Shown one piece after another: positions 46,880 through 56,869 of a stretch of DNA of 64,000 nt. The notes beneath the pieces are model-generated. The model had not been told where the DNA came from. It did not search any database and saw only the letters and a list, made by a program, of their open reading frames with translations. Numbering within the stretch: the stretch's first letter is position 1; each line of letters begins with the position of its first letter. Where the stretch lies: positions 23,332,406 through 23,396,405 of the forward strand of contig NC_081409.1 of the NCBI RefSeq assembly GCF_030272615.1, read 5' to 3'. The translations under genes were made by a program, and so were the position numbers. Origin of the DNA: Cryptomeria japonica. Taxonomy: Eukaryota > Streptophyta > Pinopsida > Cupressales > Cupressaceae.

Positions 46880-49100
46880 AGATACACAGAGACGAACGAA
46901 GATGGATGGAGATTGGTGGGAGGATTGTTGTTTAGATTTGATCAAAAGCTTAAAACTCCATATTTGTAGCAATCTCAGTTCTCCAGAGGATTGGGAAACC
47001 ATAAGAATCTAATGGGAAAGTCTAATTGGCATCATTCTCATCATCTTTCTGACTTCAGTGGTCCTAGCTCTTTTCCTAATAACACCCCCATCTTCCCTCT
47101 AGGGTTTTTTGGGAAGCTAATTAATCCCCCTTTGCAAAAAGGCCTAGTCTCATAAGAATTGGCTTATTTCAGATTCTAGAAACATGATTCAAAATTCTCA
47201 TAAGTTTTCTTTGGGGAGTCTTTAGTTTTACCCATCTATGCCCCCCCTCTATCTAGTCAGTGCTCGGTTAGTAGGAATCCTCTTTCCTTCGATTTTTGTC
47301 CCTCTTTCCCAAATAAGATTCCTATTGTTTTAGAAGAGTTCCTTACCCAACCCTTCTGCTAGCAGAATATTAAGCTTAGGGGGAGACCTCTTTTCATCAA
47401 AGGAAAGTCAGAGTAGGATTTCAACCTTTCTATGCCAGAAACAATCAGAATAGGAAGTTTCATCCCCTTCAAAAGCAATCTTTCCAGCCCTACAGTCAAT
47501 CACTCTCTTTTAGAAATAATAATAAAGGGAAGGCAAAAGTTAATCAGTTTGTCCAAGAGCAATTTCCAAATTTATCTAAGGGGGATTAAATTCAAAATTT
47601 ATGAAGAGGGGGAATGTAGCAATGAAGAGGTCCAGGGAGACAAAGAACTCGAGTTCCCTCTCTTGACATCTTTATTAGAAGGAGAGATTAATGAAAAAGA
47701 AAAAGGTTTTGACAAGTAGAGTAAAGTCAAAGAAATAGAGGTAAATGTCACCTTTTCATAACAGATTTCAAAATTTCATCAAAAATCAAATAATTTTAAA
47801 TTCTGGAATAGATCACTAGAAAAAAAAATTATTTAATTGAGTTTCCAAAAATTGGGCGGGAGTAAATGAGGTGATTCTAATAGATAATAGAAATGGTTTT
47901 TTTTATTACTCTTTTTGATTCGAAAGAGGATACAAATAAAGTTTTTAAGATCAAATCACGGTGTTATAGATCTTCAGGTTTATACATGCAAAGTTGGGTT
48001 CCAAACTTTAATCCATTTACGATTTCAATAAAATTTGTCCCTTTCTGGTTGCATTTTCAACATTTGCCACTAGAATACAGAGAAATAGAGATTCTGGTGA
48101 TTTTAGGGAGCTCGATGGGCTTTTTTCTAAGTTTAGATCTAATCTTCTTTGAAAATACAAACCTTCCAGTAAGGACATCTATTCTCATGGACACTACAAA
48201 ACGTCTTCTCGCATTTCTTACTATCACATCTCAAAATGGATGTTGGTCTCAAAAGGTGTTATATGAGGATTCAAAATTGGTCTATGAGATTTGCCATCTT
48301 TCAAACCATTGTTCTTAAGCTTGCCCATATTTTAGGTCATCTTTGTCTTCAGTACACTCCCCTCCCTTCTTTGAAGACTATTGTTTTTCATCCATTTCCC
48401 CCTCCCCTCCCTCTTGTGTGAAGTATTTTGATATTTTCTCAAGATCTCTTATATCCTTACTCAGTCAAATCAATTGTCTTGTGTAGACAATTCTTGTTAT
48501 TTGTAAGGGAAACCCCTACTCAAGATTTAGATGTTCTCCTCCAGTTTTGGATTGAGGATACTCAAGTAGAGATCATAGAGGAATATTAGATGAAGTTCTA
48601 GGAAAGGCTTTAGAGGGATTGAAGGTTGGATGTGGAGAGAATTAGAGTCTGTTAACCTAGAAGGAGCTTAGAGTTTTGGCTCTAAGCCAAAAAGGTGCTC
48701 AAATATAGATGCAATGGAATTATGAGAATGTTGATTCCCACAGTCTTTATATAATTAATAGTTTCTTTGAGCCCTTTATTCCCTTAAATCCCTTTCCTTT
48801 TTCTATTTGGTGGTCACTAATAGAAAAAAAGATTTTGGATGCTCTAAAGGAATTAAGAAAAACTCAAATTTGGGAAATCGCTTCAAAATTCTTTTCTCAC
48901 AGGCCTAAAATTATGGAATCTCAAAAATTTTTGTTGAGTACAGGGAAGAGGAAAGTAACATATCAGTATTGAATGAATTACCTCAAGGATTGGATCTTAA
49001 TATTTTAAAGGAAGTTGGAGGGTTAGTGCAGGATCAAGGGGGGCCAAAAAGTGGCGATGTGAAAAAAATAGCCTTCTTCACTCGCCTAAAAATGTGAAAA
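46880..49100 (+). mobile_element. LINE, 5' part with ORF1 (DUF4283-like), broken
   Basis: The segment 47893-48318 translates to a good match with the ORF1 RNA-binding domain of plant L1-type LINEs: SSGLYMQSWVPNFNP, FVPFWLHFQHLPLEY, a GSSMGFFLSLD block and TSQNGCWSQKVLYED, then YEICHLSNHCS in the place of the zinc knuckle. An upstream frame (47432-47719) lies in another register, so there is at least one frameshift. No endonuclease or RT is found before the inverted end of the next element (about 49160). Most LINE copies keep the 3' end and lose the 5' end; this one keeps the 5' part. Confidence 0.65.
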
Positions 49101-49210
49101 TCCATGTTGACTTTTTGCTTGGCCTGGGTGTCAGCATACCTTGGCCTAGTAATTACTTATGCAAATCGGATATCTGATAAATTCGAATATCCGATTTTTA
49201 TTTGTAATTT

Positions 49211-49425
49211 TAATTTAAAAAATATATTATATGTTACATATTATATAATATATAATATATTATTATATTATATAATATATATAATGTAATAATATATTAT
49301 ATAATATATATTATATAATACATATTATATAATATATTATTATATTATATTATATTATAATATAATAATATATTATATAATACAATATTATATTATATAT
49401 TATAATATATATAATATAATACAAT
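49211..49425. repeat. AT-only palindromic tract at the left end
   Basis: About 215 bp of ATATTATATAATATA-type sequence. The opposite end has a shorter version at 56497-56535. Confidence 0.85.
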
Positions 49426-49426
49426 A

Positions 49427-49485
49427 CGTGGGTAAGTGCACAAAGATGGTGGTCAAAAAGGGGGGTATAAGTGGACACTTTTTTT
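49427..49485 (+). repeat. Left terminal inverted repeat (core)
   Basis: ACGTGGGTAAGTGCACAAAG followed by ATGGTGGTCAAAAAGG and TGGACAC. It pairs with the complement of 56440-56497; about 40 of 50 positions agree by eye, with one gap. Confidence 0.75.
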
Positions 49486-50302
49486 TTCTTCTGAAATCAA
49501 GTGAACCTGAACTTAGAGATAAAATTTGAAAGTCATCCACTCAAGATATGAAGATAATCAAAGAACAAATATTGTAGTACTCTGAATCTAGTTTCCAAAC
49601 TACTAAACTTTTTCAAAATTGGATAAGATTAAGGGGGTCAAATCCTTCGCGCACAAAAAATTGACCCTATTTTTTTTTGAAAAACATAACATAGTATCTG
49701 ACGTGCGCATCAAAAAAGTCATAGTTAGATTTAGTATTTTGACAAATCCTTTGGCAGAAAGATAGTTAAGAGTAAGCACTAGAAGATGTGTATTTTTTTG
49801 TAATTTTTTGTTGAGTATTTTTTTTTTAATGATTTTTCCAATTGAGCACATCCTGAAAATTTGGTACCTGTTCGTGCGCGAAGCATAAGTTGCACTAAAC
49901 AAATCGAAAATACAATTTTTTTTTTAAATTTTAAAGAATCAAGTGCACTACAATAATATATAAATTTTTTAAAATTTGGATACGTATATCAAAAGTTATT
50001 CAAAAAATGGTGCACTTATGTCTGTGAGAACTATGGAGACACTAGTAAAAGAAATTCAATAATAATATGTTATTGTTGTTCAAATTGAAAAAAAATCATA
50101 TGGTTAGAAAGCTCAGAAGATGGGTGAAAATATGGTGGCAATTTTAGAAATACCCACTTTATGAAGTGTAAACTTGATGATGACAAAGTCAATAAACCAA
50201 GTCGATAAAATGAAACATGTCAAAAATGAGAGAAATGGAGGGAAATCAAACTTCCAATGTGTAGCTTTGTCATCCAGGCCTATTTCCAAGCCTAAAAAGT
50301 CA
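49486..50302. other. Left subterminal region without a gene
   Basis: AT-rich, with isolated GTGCGC sites at about 49703 and 49872. No gene recognised. Confidence 0.4.
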
Positions 50303-50376
50303 AAAGCGCGTACAGGGTATTTATAGTGTAAGAAGTGCGTACGCACGTGTTTCCCATTAAACAACGCGTACACGCT
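50303..50376. repeat. Left subterminal repeats, three cores spaced 29-30 bp
   Basis: GCGCGTAC at 50306, GTGCGTACGCAC at 50335 and ACGCGTACACGC at 50364. The same core and spacing occur at the other end (56215-56386). Confidence 0.7.
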
Positions 50377-50516
50377 ATTGTATAATATGATATTCTATGT
50401 ATAATATGTGTATATTCATATAATATATGTAATATATAATATGTGTATAATATGACATTGTATATATAATATGTTTCTATACATATAATATATTAAACAT
50501 ATATATACACATGTAA

Positions 50517-50520
<4 letters not shown>

Positions 50521-50564
<44 letters not shown>

Positions 50565-51196
50565 TCCTCCATACCCCATCCCTCTTTCTCTTCTTCTCTC
50601 CCTCCATACCCCACTGCAACTGTGTCTGCACTTCTATAGAAGTAAGTGAATTTATTTCTTATCTGCAACTTCCTCTTTGATTTTTATCATGTATTCTCTC
50701 CCTCCCTCTACCTCTCCCTTCCCCCCATGTTCTCTCCCACTCTCCCTCTCTCCCTCTCCCCTCTCCTCTCTCCTCTCCCTCTCTCTCCCTCTCCCCTCTC
50801 GTCTCCCTCTCTCCCTCTCTCCTTCTCCCCTCCCTCTCTCTCCCTCTCCCACCCCACTCTTCTCTCTCTCCCTCTCTCCCTCTCTCTCTCCTTCCCTCTC
50901 TCCCTCTCTCTACCTTCCCTCCCCCCTCTTCTCTCCCTCTCTCCCTCCCTCTACCTCTCCCTTCCCCCCATGTTCTCTCCCTCTCTCCCTCTCTCTCCCC
51001 TCTCCCCTCTCCTCTCTCTCTCTCCCCTCTCCCTCTCTCTCTCTCTCTCCTCTCCTCCCCTCTCCCCTCTCCTCTCCCTCTCTCTCCCTCTTCCCCTCTC
51101 TCTCTCCCTCTCCCCCTCTCCTCTCTCTCTCTCCTCTCCTCCCCCTCTCCCCTCTCCTCTCCCTCTCTCTCCCTCTTCCCCTCTCTCTCCCTCTCT

Positions 51197-51244
<48 letters not shown>

Positions 51245-51348
51245 TCTCCCTCTCTCTCTCCTTCCCTCTCTCCCTCTCTCTACCTTCCCTCCCCCCTCTC
51301 TCTCTCTCTCTCTCTCTCCCTCCCTCTCCCTCCCTCTCCCTGTCTCTG

Positions 51349-51396
<48 letters not shown>

Positions 51397-51510
51397 CCTC
51401 CTCCCTCTCCCCTCTCCCATGCCCCTCTTCCTCTCCCTCCTCCTCTCCCTCCACCTTCCTCCTCCTCTCCCTCTCCCCTCTCCCACCCCCTCTCTCTCTC
51501 TCTCCCCCCT

Positions 51511-51557
<47 letters not shown>

Positions 51558-51582
51558 TCTCTCTCTCCCTCTCCCCTCTCCT

Positions 51583-51639
<57 letters not shown>

Positions 51640-51735
51640 TACCTCTCCCTTCCCCCCATGTTCTCTCCCTCTCTCCCTCTCTCTCCCTCTCTTTCCCTCT
51701 CCCCTCTCCTCTCCCTCTCCCTCCCTCTCCCACCC

Positions 51736-51784
<49 letters not shown>
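50521..51784 (+). repeat. Polypyrimidine (CT) tract, 1.2 kb
   Basis: (CT)n, CCCTCT and TCCCTC runs, with one ordinary stretch at about 50600-50693. Within it a longer block containing CCTCTACCTCTCCCTTCCCC, followed by CCATGTTCTCTCCC, is repeated at about 50706, 50949 and 51638, so the tract has itself been duplicated. Long frames through it on both strands are artefacts of the simple sequence. Confidence 0.95.
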
Positions 51785-51785
<1 letters not shown>

Positions 51786-51823
51786 AAACTGAGATAGGCC
51801 ATTCTAGCCAATTCTAGAAACAG

Positions 51824-52898
51824 AATCAATTCTAGCCAATCTTGCAACTTTTCCTTGCAAGCAACTGACAGTTTTTTGAGCAGGCGAAAAAATGCTACTA
51901 ATTGAAAATGGCTTCGATTCATCGAAAACAAAGATAGGCCTTGTAGATGAGCCTCGCGCGACCCCAAAGGATCAAATAGATCGACCATATGTGTCGTGGA
52001 TTGGAAGAAATAGTCTGTCAAATTTTGATAATTTTTTGGACTTAGGGCACTTGAGAGATCTCATCGATAGGGTATGAATCTCGACATTCTGGTGCTTTGG
52101 GATATATGATAGGGGCATGCCTAGCATAAACATGCCCACCCGGACGTGCTCGTGACGTCGATTTGTGCACATGAGGAACATAATCAATTCTAGCCAATCT
52201 TGCAACTTTTCCTTGCAAGCAATTGACAGTTTTTTTAAGTAGGCAAAAAAATGCTACTAATTGAAAATGGCTTCAAGTTGTCGAAAACCGAGATAGGCCA
52301 TTGTAGATGAGCCTCACGTGACCCCACGGGATCAAACAGATTGACTGTATGTGTCATGGATTGGAAGAAACAGTCCGTCAAATTTTGACAATTTTTTGGA
52401 CTTAGGGCACTTGAGAGATCTCACCGGTAGGGTATGACTCTCGACGTTCTGGTGCTTTGGGATGCACGTCAGGGGCATGCCTAGTGTAAACATGCCCACC
52501 TGGATGCGCTCGCGATGTCAGTTTGTGCACACGAGGAACATAATCAATTCTGGCCAATCTTGCATCTTTTCCTTGCAAGCAACTAATGGTTTTTTGAGCA
52601 GGCGAAAAAATGCTACTAATTGAAAATGGCTTCGAGTCGTCAAAAACCAAGATAGGCCATTGTAGATGAGCCTCACGCGACCCCACAGGATCAAATAGAT
52701 CGACTATATGTGTCATGAATTGGAAGAAACAGTCCGTCAAATTTTGACAATTTTTTGGACTCAGGGCACTTGAGAGATCTCACCGGTAGGGTATGACTCT
52801 CGACGTTTTGGTGCTTTGGGATGCATGATAGGGGCATGCCTAGTGTAAACATGCCCACCTGGATGTGCTCATGACATCATTTTGTGCACACAAGGAAT
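51824..52898 (+). repeat. Three-copy tandem repeat, 358-360-bp unit
   Basis: Copies begin with AATCAATTCTAGCCAATCTT at 51824, 52182 and 52542 and run to the TTTGTGCACA block before 52900. Roughly 90 percent alike. Each contains TAGGGCACTTGAGAGATCTC and GGCATGCCTAG, then AAACATGCCCACC. A minus-strand frame that recurs in each copy has no recognised motif. Confidence 0.9.
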
Positions 52899-52970
52899 AA
52901 AATTTGACCATTGCGAGTGTGAGGGTGCTCTCGCACCAAACACATTGTTGTTTTAATTCATATTGTCGAT

Positions 52971-53262
52971 TTTTGTTGTTTATATTCATATTGTTAATTA
53001 CATATGCAAATATTCATTTAAATTTATAAAAGGGCAGCCACCAAATACAATGAATACACAATAATGAACTGAATACAAGGAGTTTTGTACGGTTAATTCA
53101 ACATTTTAGAAATTTTATCAAATCATATTCTATGATTGCAATGCTTTATATCATATATTTTTGTTGTTTACATTCATATTATTGATTACATATACAAATA
53201 TTAATTTAAATTTATAAAAGGACAACCACAAAATACAACGAATACAAAATAATGAACTCATT
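52971..53262 (+). repeat. Direct duplication, about 100 bp at 190-bp spacing
   Basis: TTGTTGTTTATATTCATATT ... AAATTTATAAAAGG ... AATAATGAACT at 52971-53070 recurs at 53161-53260 with about ten changes. Confidence 0.8.
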
Positions 53263-53286
53263 ACACATTTATTGGATCGAATATCA

Positions 53287-53300
53287 ATATATATATATAC

Positions 53301-53371
<71 letters not shown>
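53287..53371. repeat. (TA)n microsatellite
   Basis: About 85 bp of TA units with one ACGT and one ATTA interruption. Confidence 0.95.
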
Positions 53372-53374
<3 letters not shown>

Positions 53375-53506
53375 GCATGTCTACCAAGTCAATACAAGTA
53401 TTACAAAAATGTGGTATATGCCATGTCCAAATCGATATACAATAAAAATGTAGAATATATCTACATGTATTGGTCATTCTATGACCAATACTAACACTAT
53501 ATGATC

Positions 53507-56087
53507 CTAAACTTTTGGTGGATCATCAAAATCAAGCCTCTTCGATGCAGTTCGCGACTCTATAGATGGCTGCAAAACCACAATTCAAAAGCCAAGTTAG
53601 AATTCTTTTGTAGAAAATAGTTCACAATTGACATCATAACTATGCATTTAACTTTAATTCCTTTGCAATTGAAATGTAGATTACCTCATTGGCTGATCCA
53701 AGAGCTAATGTCTTTGCTATCCTCTCCTTGTCACTCTTAGGAGTTTTCTTGAAGACATACTTAAATGGATCCACGTTATGGCCGTACCGCGAAGGAGTCT
53801 ATTGTAGATTAAATGTACAATTAATACAATGTACTAACATAAATATATCAAAAACACTTAAAAGCTATAATATAGAGAACAATGACGTACCTGTGCCTCA
53901 GATGCTTCTCCAATGGACTGAGGATGGCTCACCATCGATGTAGAAACGGTCGCTATTACCTATACAAAAAATGTACAAAGATTAAATACAATTAATAAAA
54001 TGATAAGTATTGAAGGTTGAAAACAATTAATTTTACATATCAAACAAAAGTGTACCGGATCCTGATATGCTTCTCCAATGCAAGGAGAAGGGTTCTCCAT
54101 TGACGAAATAGGTATGGATATTTGTTGTATGAAAAAAATATAAGATTATAATATATCACAAGTTCACATGTACGCGTGCATATAATCATGAAATCAAGAA
54201 AATAAAGTAGAGATACATACCTTCGCTCTCTCTTGATTCGCAGGCGAATCAGGTGCATTCAACATATCCACAAATCAATCTACAAACCCCAACTAATACT
54301 TGATTTCAAAATTTTCAAACAATTGTACAACTAACAATGTGTTCAATTACCTTCTTCACACATTTTGGCGTCTTCGAGATATTCTTTTTCTTCGGATGAG
54401 CCCTAGACACAGAGGGGGTGCCCTAAAAACAAAAAATTAGCATGAGATATTAGTACAGATAATAAATTAAACATAATTTTAAAAATCTGAAATGAAATGA
54501 CTTGCATATTCCATCAAAACAATACATAAAAAGAGTTGTACAAAATATGATACTGTATAGCCTTGTAGGTTAAAATCGATTGCCGACAGCGTGATGTCAT
54601 CAATCTGGGACATTTCATCCCCTGTCAACACCTGCAAACTAGAAATTGGACCAAGCATTAAAGATAGTTAGTATATCTTGTATTTTTTTGAATTCAAAGT
54701 GTACTATTCTATTTTAACATGTTACAAAATTTATACCTTAGGAGTCAAAGTTGCAGCTGTGGTAACTGGGGGAGGTGTATGGGATACCGCTGCTGCATCC
54801 TGAAATGCATATTATTTGTCTCCATTTAAATCGATGTATAAATAAAAATTCATTTATGTAATTACAAAATTAAAGTGACTGATAAATAAAATGTTATGAA
54901 TTTAAATCAACACACCTGTGTCTGTGGCTCATGGGCAAACACCATGTCCATCAACTCATCTGTCAGTGCGACATCCTCAACCGTGTGAGCCTAACATCTA
55001 CAACCACAAATCGTGCATAGGTGATATGAGTATCCATCTACACCATCTACATCATCTATCCCCAAGCATATCCCTGAGCAACTGACACACATATGCTCGA
55101 TGGGCTCTCTGTTGCCCTCTAACGGTTCATCATCCAATACAATAGGGTGTGCTAATGATGTCCCATGCTGGATGATGGCACCAGTCAATGTTGTGGCCGC
55201 CTGAAGAGTCTGTAGCTCCATCGACTCTTTCAGCTCTAATGGGACAGCCTGATGCACCTTGGGTTTGGGTGCTAGGGGGCGGCGACTCTCCACGGCTAAT
55301 CACCTATGGGCTCTAGGTCTATCTTGGGCAGAGCCACTACCTCTACCATGAAACTCTCTCATGTCAAAACAATTTGGGCGCACATTGAGCACAAACTCAC
55401 AATATATTTTTCTCAAAAAATATAGTGGCACCTCATAATTATTATAAGGTGGATCGTCAAAGACCATCCACCACCTTTGCCAAAAAAGATTCTTCATCTG
55501 CACATTGGTACACCAATGTATGGGAAACCTCTTTGCATTAGGAGGTAATGACTGACCAGTTTTGGGGTCAACAAAAAGGGCACATATTTGTTGTTTAGAA
55601 ATATTTTTGTTTTTAACTCCATCCTATGATAGCCCATTGGCATAGAATTGATGACACCTATCCCTAAAGCTTCCCCATTTGGTAATTTCAGTGGAAACAA
55701 CTATGGCACCACTAGCTAATGTTTCTAGGCTAGTGGCGAGGGATTGATGATGGTCAAGTTCAGAAGTTTTCAATTTTACAATCAGTCTATTGATTTTGGA
55801 TGTATTTTGCCCTAACTGATTAATTAATTCTTCCTGTGTTTTGGTTGTGCGGTCAAAAGAAGGAATTGGGGGTTGTTCTTGTGTGTTTTCAGGAAGTGCA
55901 TTTGGTTGTTCTTGTGGGTTTTTAGGAGGTGCGTTTGGTTGTTCTTGTTCTGGATTAGAAGAATTTGGTTTTTGAAACAAAAAATGAAAAAACCTAATCA
56001 AAATTAATGAAATTAAATTCAAAATGTAAAACAAATTGCATAAACCAGAAAGAAAGAAAAAAAAAAAAAAAACTAACCTTGATCCAT
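53507..56087 (-). CDS. Unrecognised multi-exon gene, copy 1, inside the inverted-end element
   Basis: I do not recognise the family. The largest exon (about 54985-56000) encodes a glutamine/asparagine/proline-rich start (PEQEQPNAPPKNPQEQPN), a middle with DRCHQFYANGLS and ALFVDPKTGQ, then a core FWQRWWMVFDDPPYNNYEVP and YFLRKIYCEFVL. A Cys-rich part follows, CVSCSGICLG ... CTICGCRC, which could bind zinc. Smaller exons lie downstream. The last two join in phase: 53685-53798 (TPSRYGHNVDPFKYVFKKTP ...) and 53507-53569 (PSIESRTASKRLDFDD, ending at a TAG). Two neighbouring exons (about 53891-53952 and 54055-54100) encode similar peptides (HPQSIGEASEAQ, PSPCIGEAYQDP), as if one exon had been duplicated. 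A TAG interrupts the frame after the Cys-rich part, so the copy may be damaged or the exon boundary misjudged. The first exon is unclear. The best guess is a transposon-borne DNA-binding protein. Confidence 0.5.
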
Positions 56088-56214
56088 AGCCCGAGGACAA
56101 ATTTTGCACCTTGTTCGCGGTTTAGCTTAAAAAATGGGAAAAAAAGAAAGTAAAAAATGCGCTTTTCGGGTAAATGTGGACCCAATTTTTTTTAAAAACT
56201 TTTTTCATCAGGCA

Positions 56215-56386
56215 TCGTGTACGCGGTTTTACTAGGATTATTAGCACGTACGCTCTCATTTTCCTATAAGCAGTGCGTACGTGCTAATTTTCCTAGGAGT
56301 AGCGCATACGCGCTTAGTTTTCTAAGCTTAGCATGTACGTGCTACCTTTTCTAGGCTCGAGAAGAACAAACCTAAGCGCGTATGCG
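56215..56386. repeat. Right subterminal repeats, six cores at 29-bp spacing
   Basis: Palindromic cores at 56215 (CGTGTACGCG), 56244 (GCACGTACGC), 56273 (GTGCGTACGTGC), 56302 (GCGCATACGCGC), 56331 (GCATGTACGTGC) and 56376 (GCGCGTATGCGG). The first five are exactly 29 bases apart and each is preceded by a TTTTCCTAGG-like spacer. The array lies between the gene start (about 56087) and the right inverted end. Confidence 0.8.
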
Positions 56387-56439
56387 GGAATTTGAAATTT
56401 TAAAACTGCATAAGCACTGCTTGTTTTTCTAAGTTTTTT

Positions 56440-56497
56440 TGGGTGGTGTCCACTTTTCTGACCACCATCTTTGTGCACACGCCCACGTATTATATAA
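56440..56497 (-). repeat. Right terminal inverted repeat (core)
   Basis: On the minus strand ACGTGGGCGTGTGCACAAAG then ATGGTGGTCAGAAAAG and TGGACACC, the inverse of 49427-49485. Confidence 0.75.
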
Positions 56498-56869
56498 TAC
56501 AATACGTATTATATAATATATTATATATGTTATTTAAAAATAATTTAAGTATAAAAATTAGATATCCGATTTTCTAAGACTTTTATATTTCGACAGTGAC
56601 AACCCATGAGTCATTTTTAACTCACGGGCCGCGCGATTTCATCAAAATCCGATATCCAGTGTTTTGACAAAAAAATGCTAAAAAATAGATTTAGAGGTAA
56701 GAATTTTATTGTTTTGAATCATTTTCACTCATTTTTTGTATTTTTTGTTAATGTTTATTTGATTTTTTATTGAAAATATGGGTTTTTTCATGAAAACTAG
56801 GTTTTTTAAAATCAAATACCTAGTTGTTTAAATTTGTTAACTAAATTTAATTGTTTACATTCAATTAGG

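Larger units (their letters stand above)
49160..56580. mobile_element. Probable DNA transposon with inverted ends, class uncertain
   Basis: 49427-49485 (ACGTGGGTAAGTGCACAAAG, then ATGGTGGTCA and GTGGACAC) is inverted at 56440-56497. Outside this, both ends have AT-rich DNA followed by inverted ATATCCGATTTTTAT-like sequence (about 49180 and 56560), so the ends may reach 49160 and 56580. Inside each end are 29-bp repeats with a GCGTACGYGC-like core. A spliced gene (53507-56087) occupies the right third. This plan, with a non-catalytic-looking protein and subterminal repeats, recalls CACTA and Mutator-like elements, but no CACTA terminus, no DDE transposase and no target duplication are seen. 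Confidence 0.55.

Noticed and set aside
50646-52021. Several open frames of 350-385 codons on both strands through the CT tract (Leu/Ser/Pro on one strand, Arg/Glu/Gly on the other)
   Set aside because: They are automatic products of a repeat without stop codons in any frame. No start context, domain or codon bias; the same region is open in several registers at once.
51972-52740. Minus-strand frames repeating in the 358-bp units
   Set aside because: They recur because the DNA recurs. They are broken differently in each unit and no motif is recognised.
53151-53477. 108-codon minus-strand frame rich in Ile and Tyr
   Set aside because: Runs through the (TA)n microsatellite.
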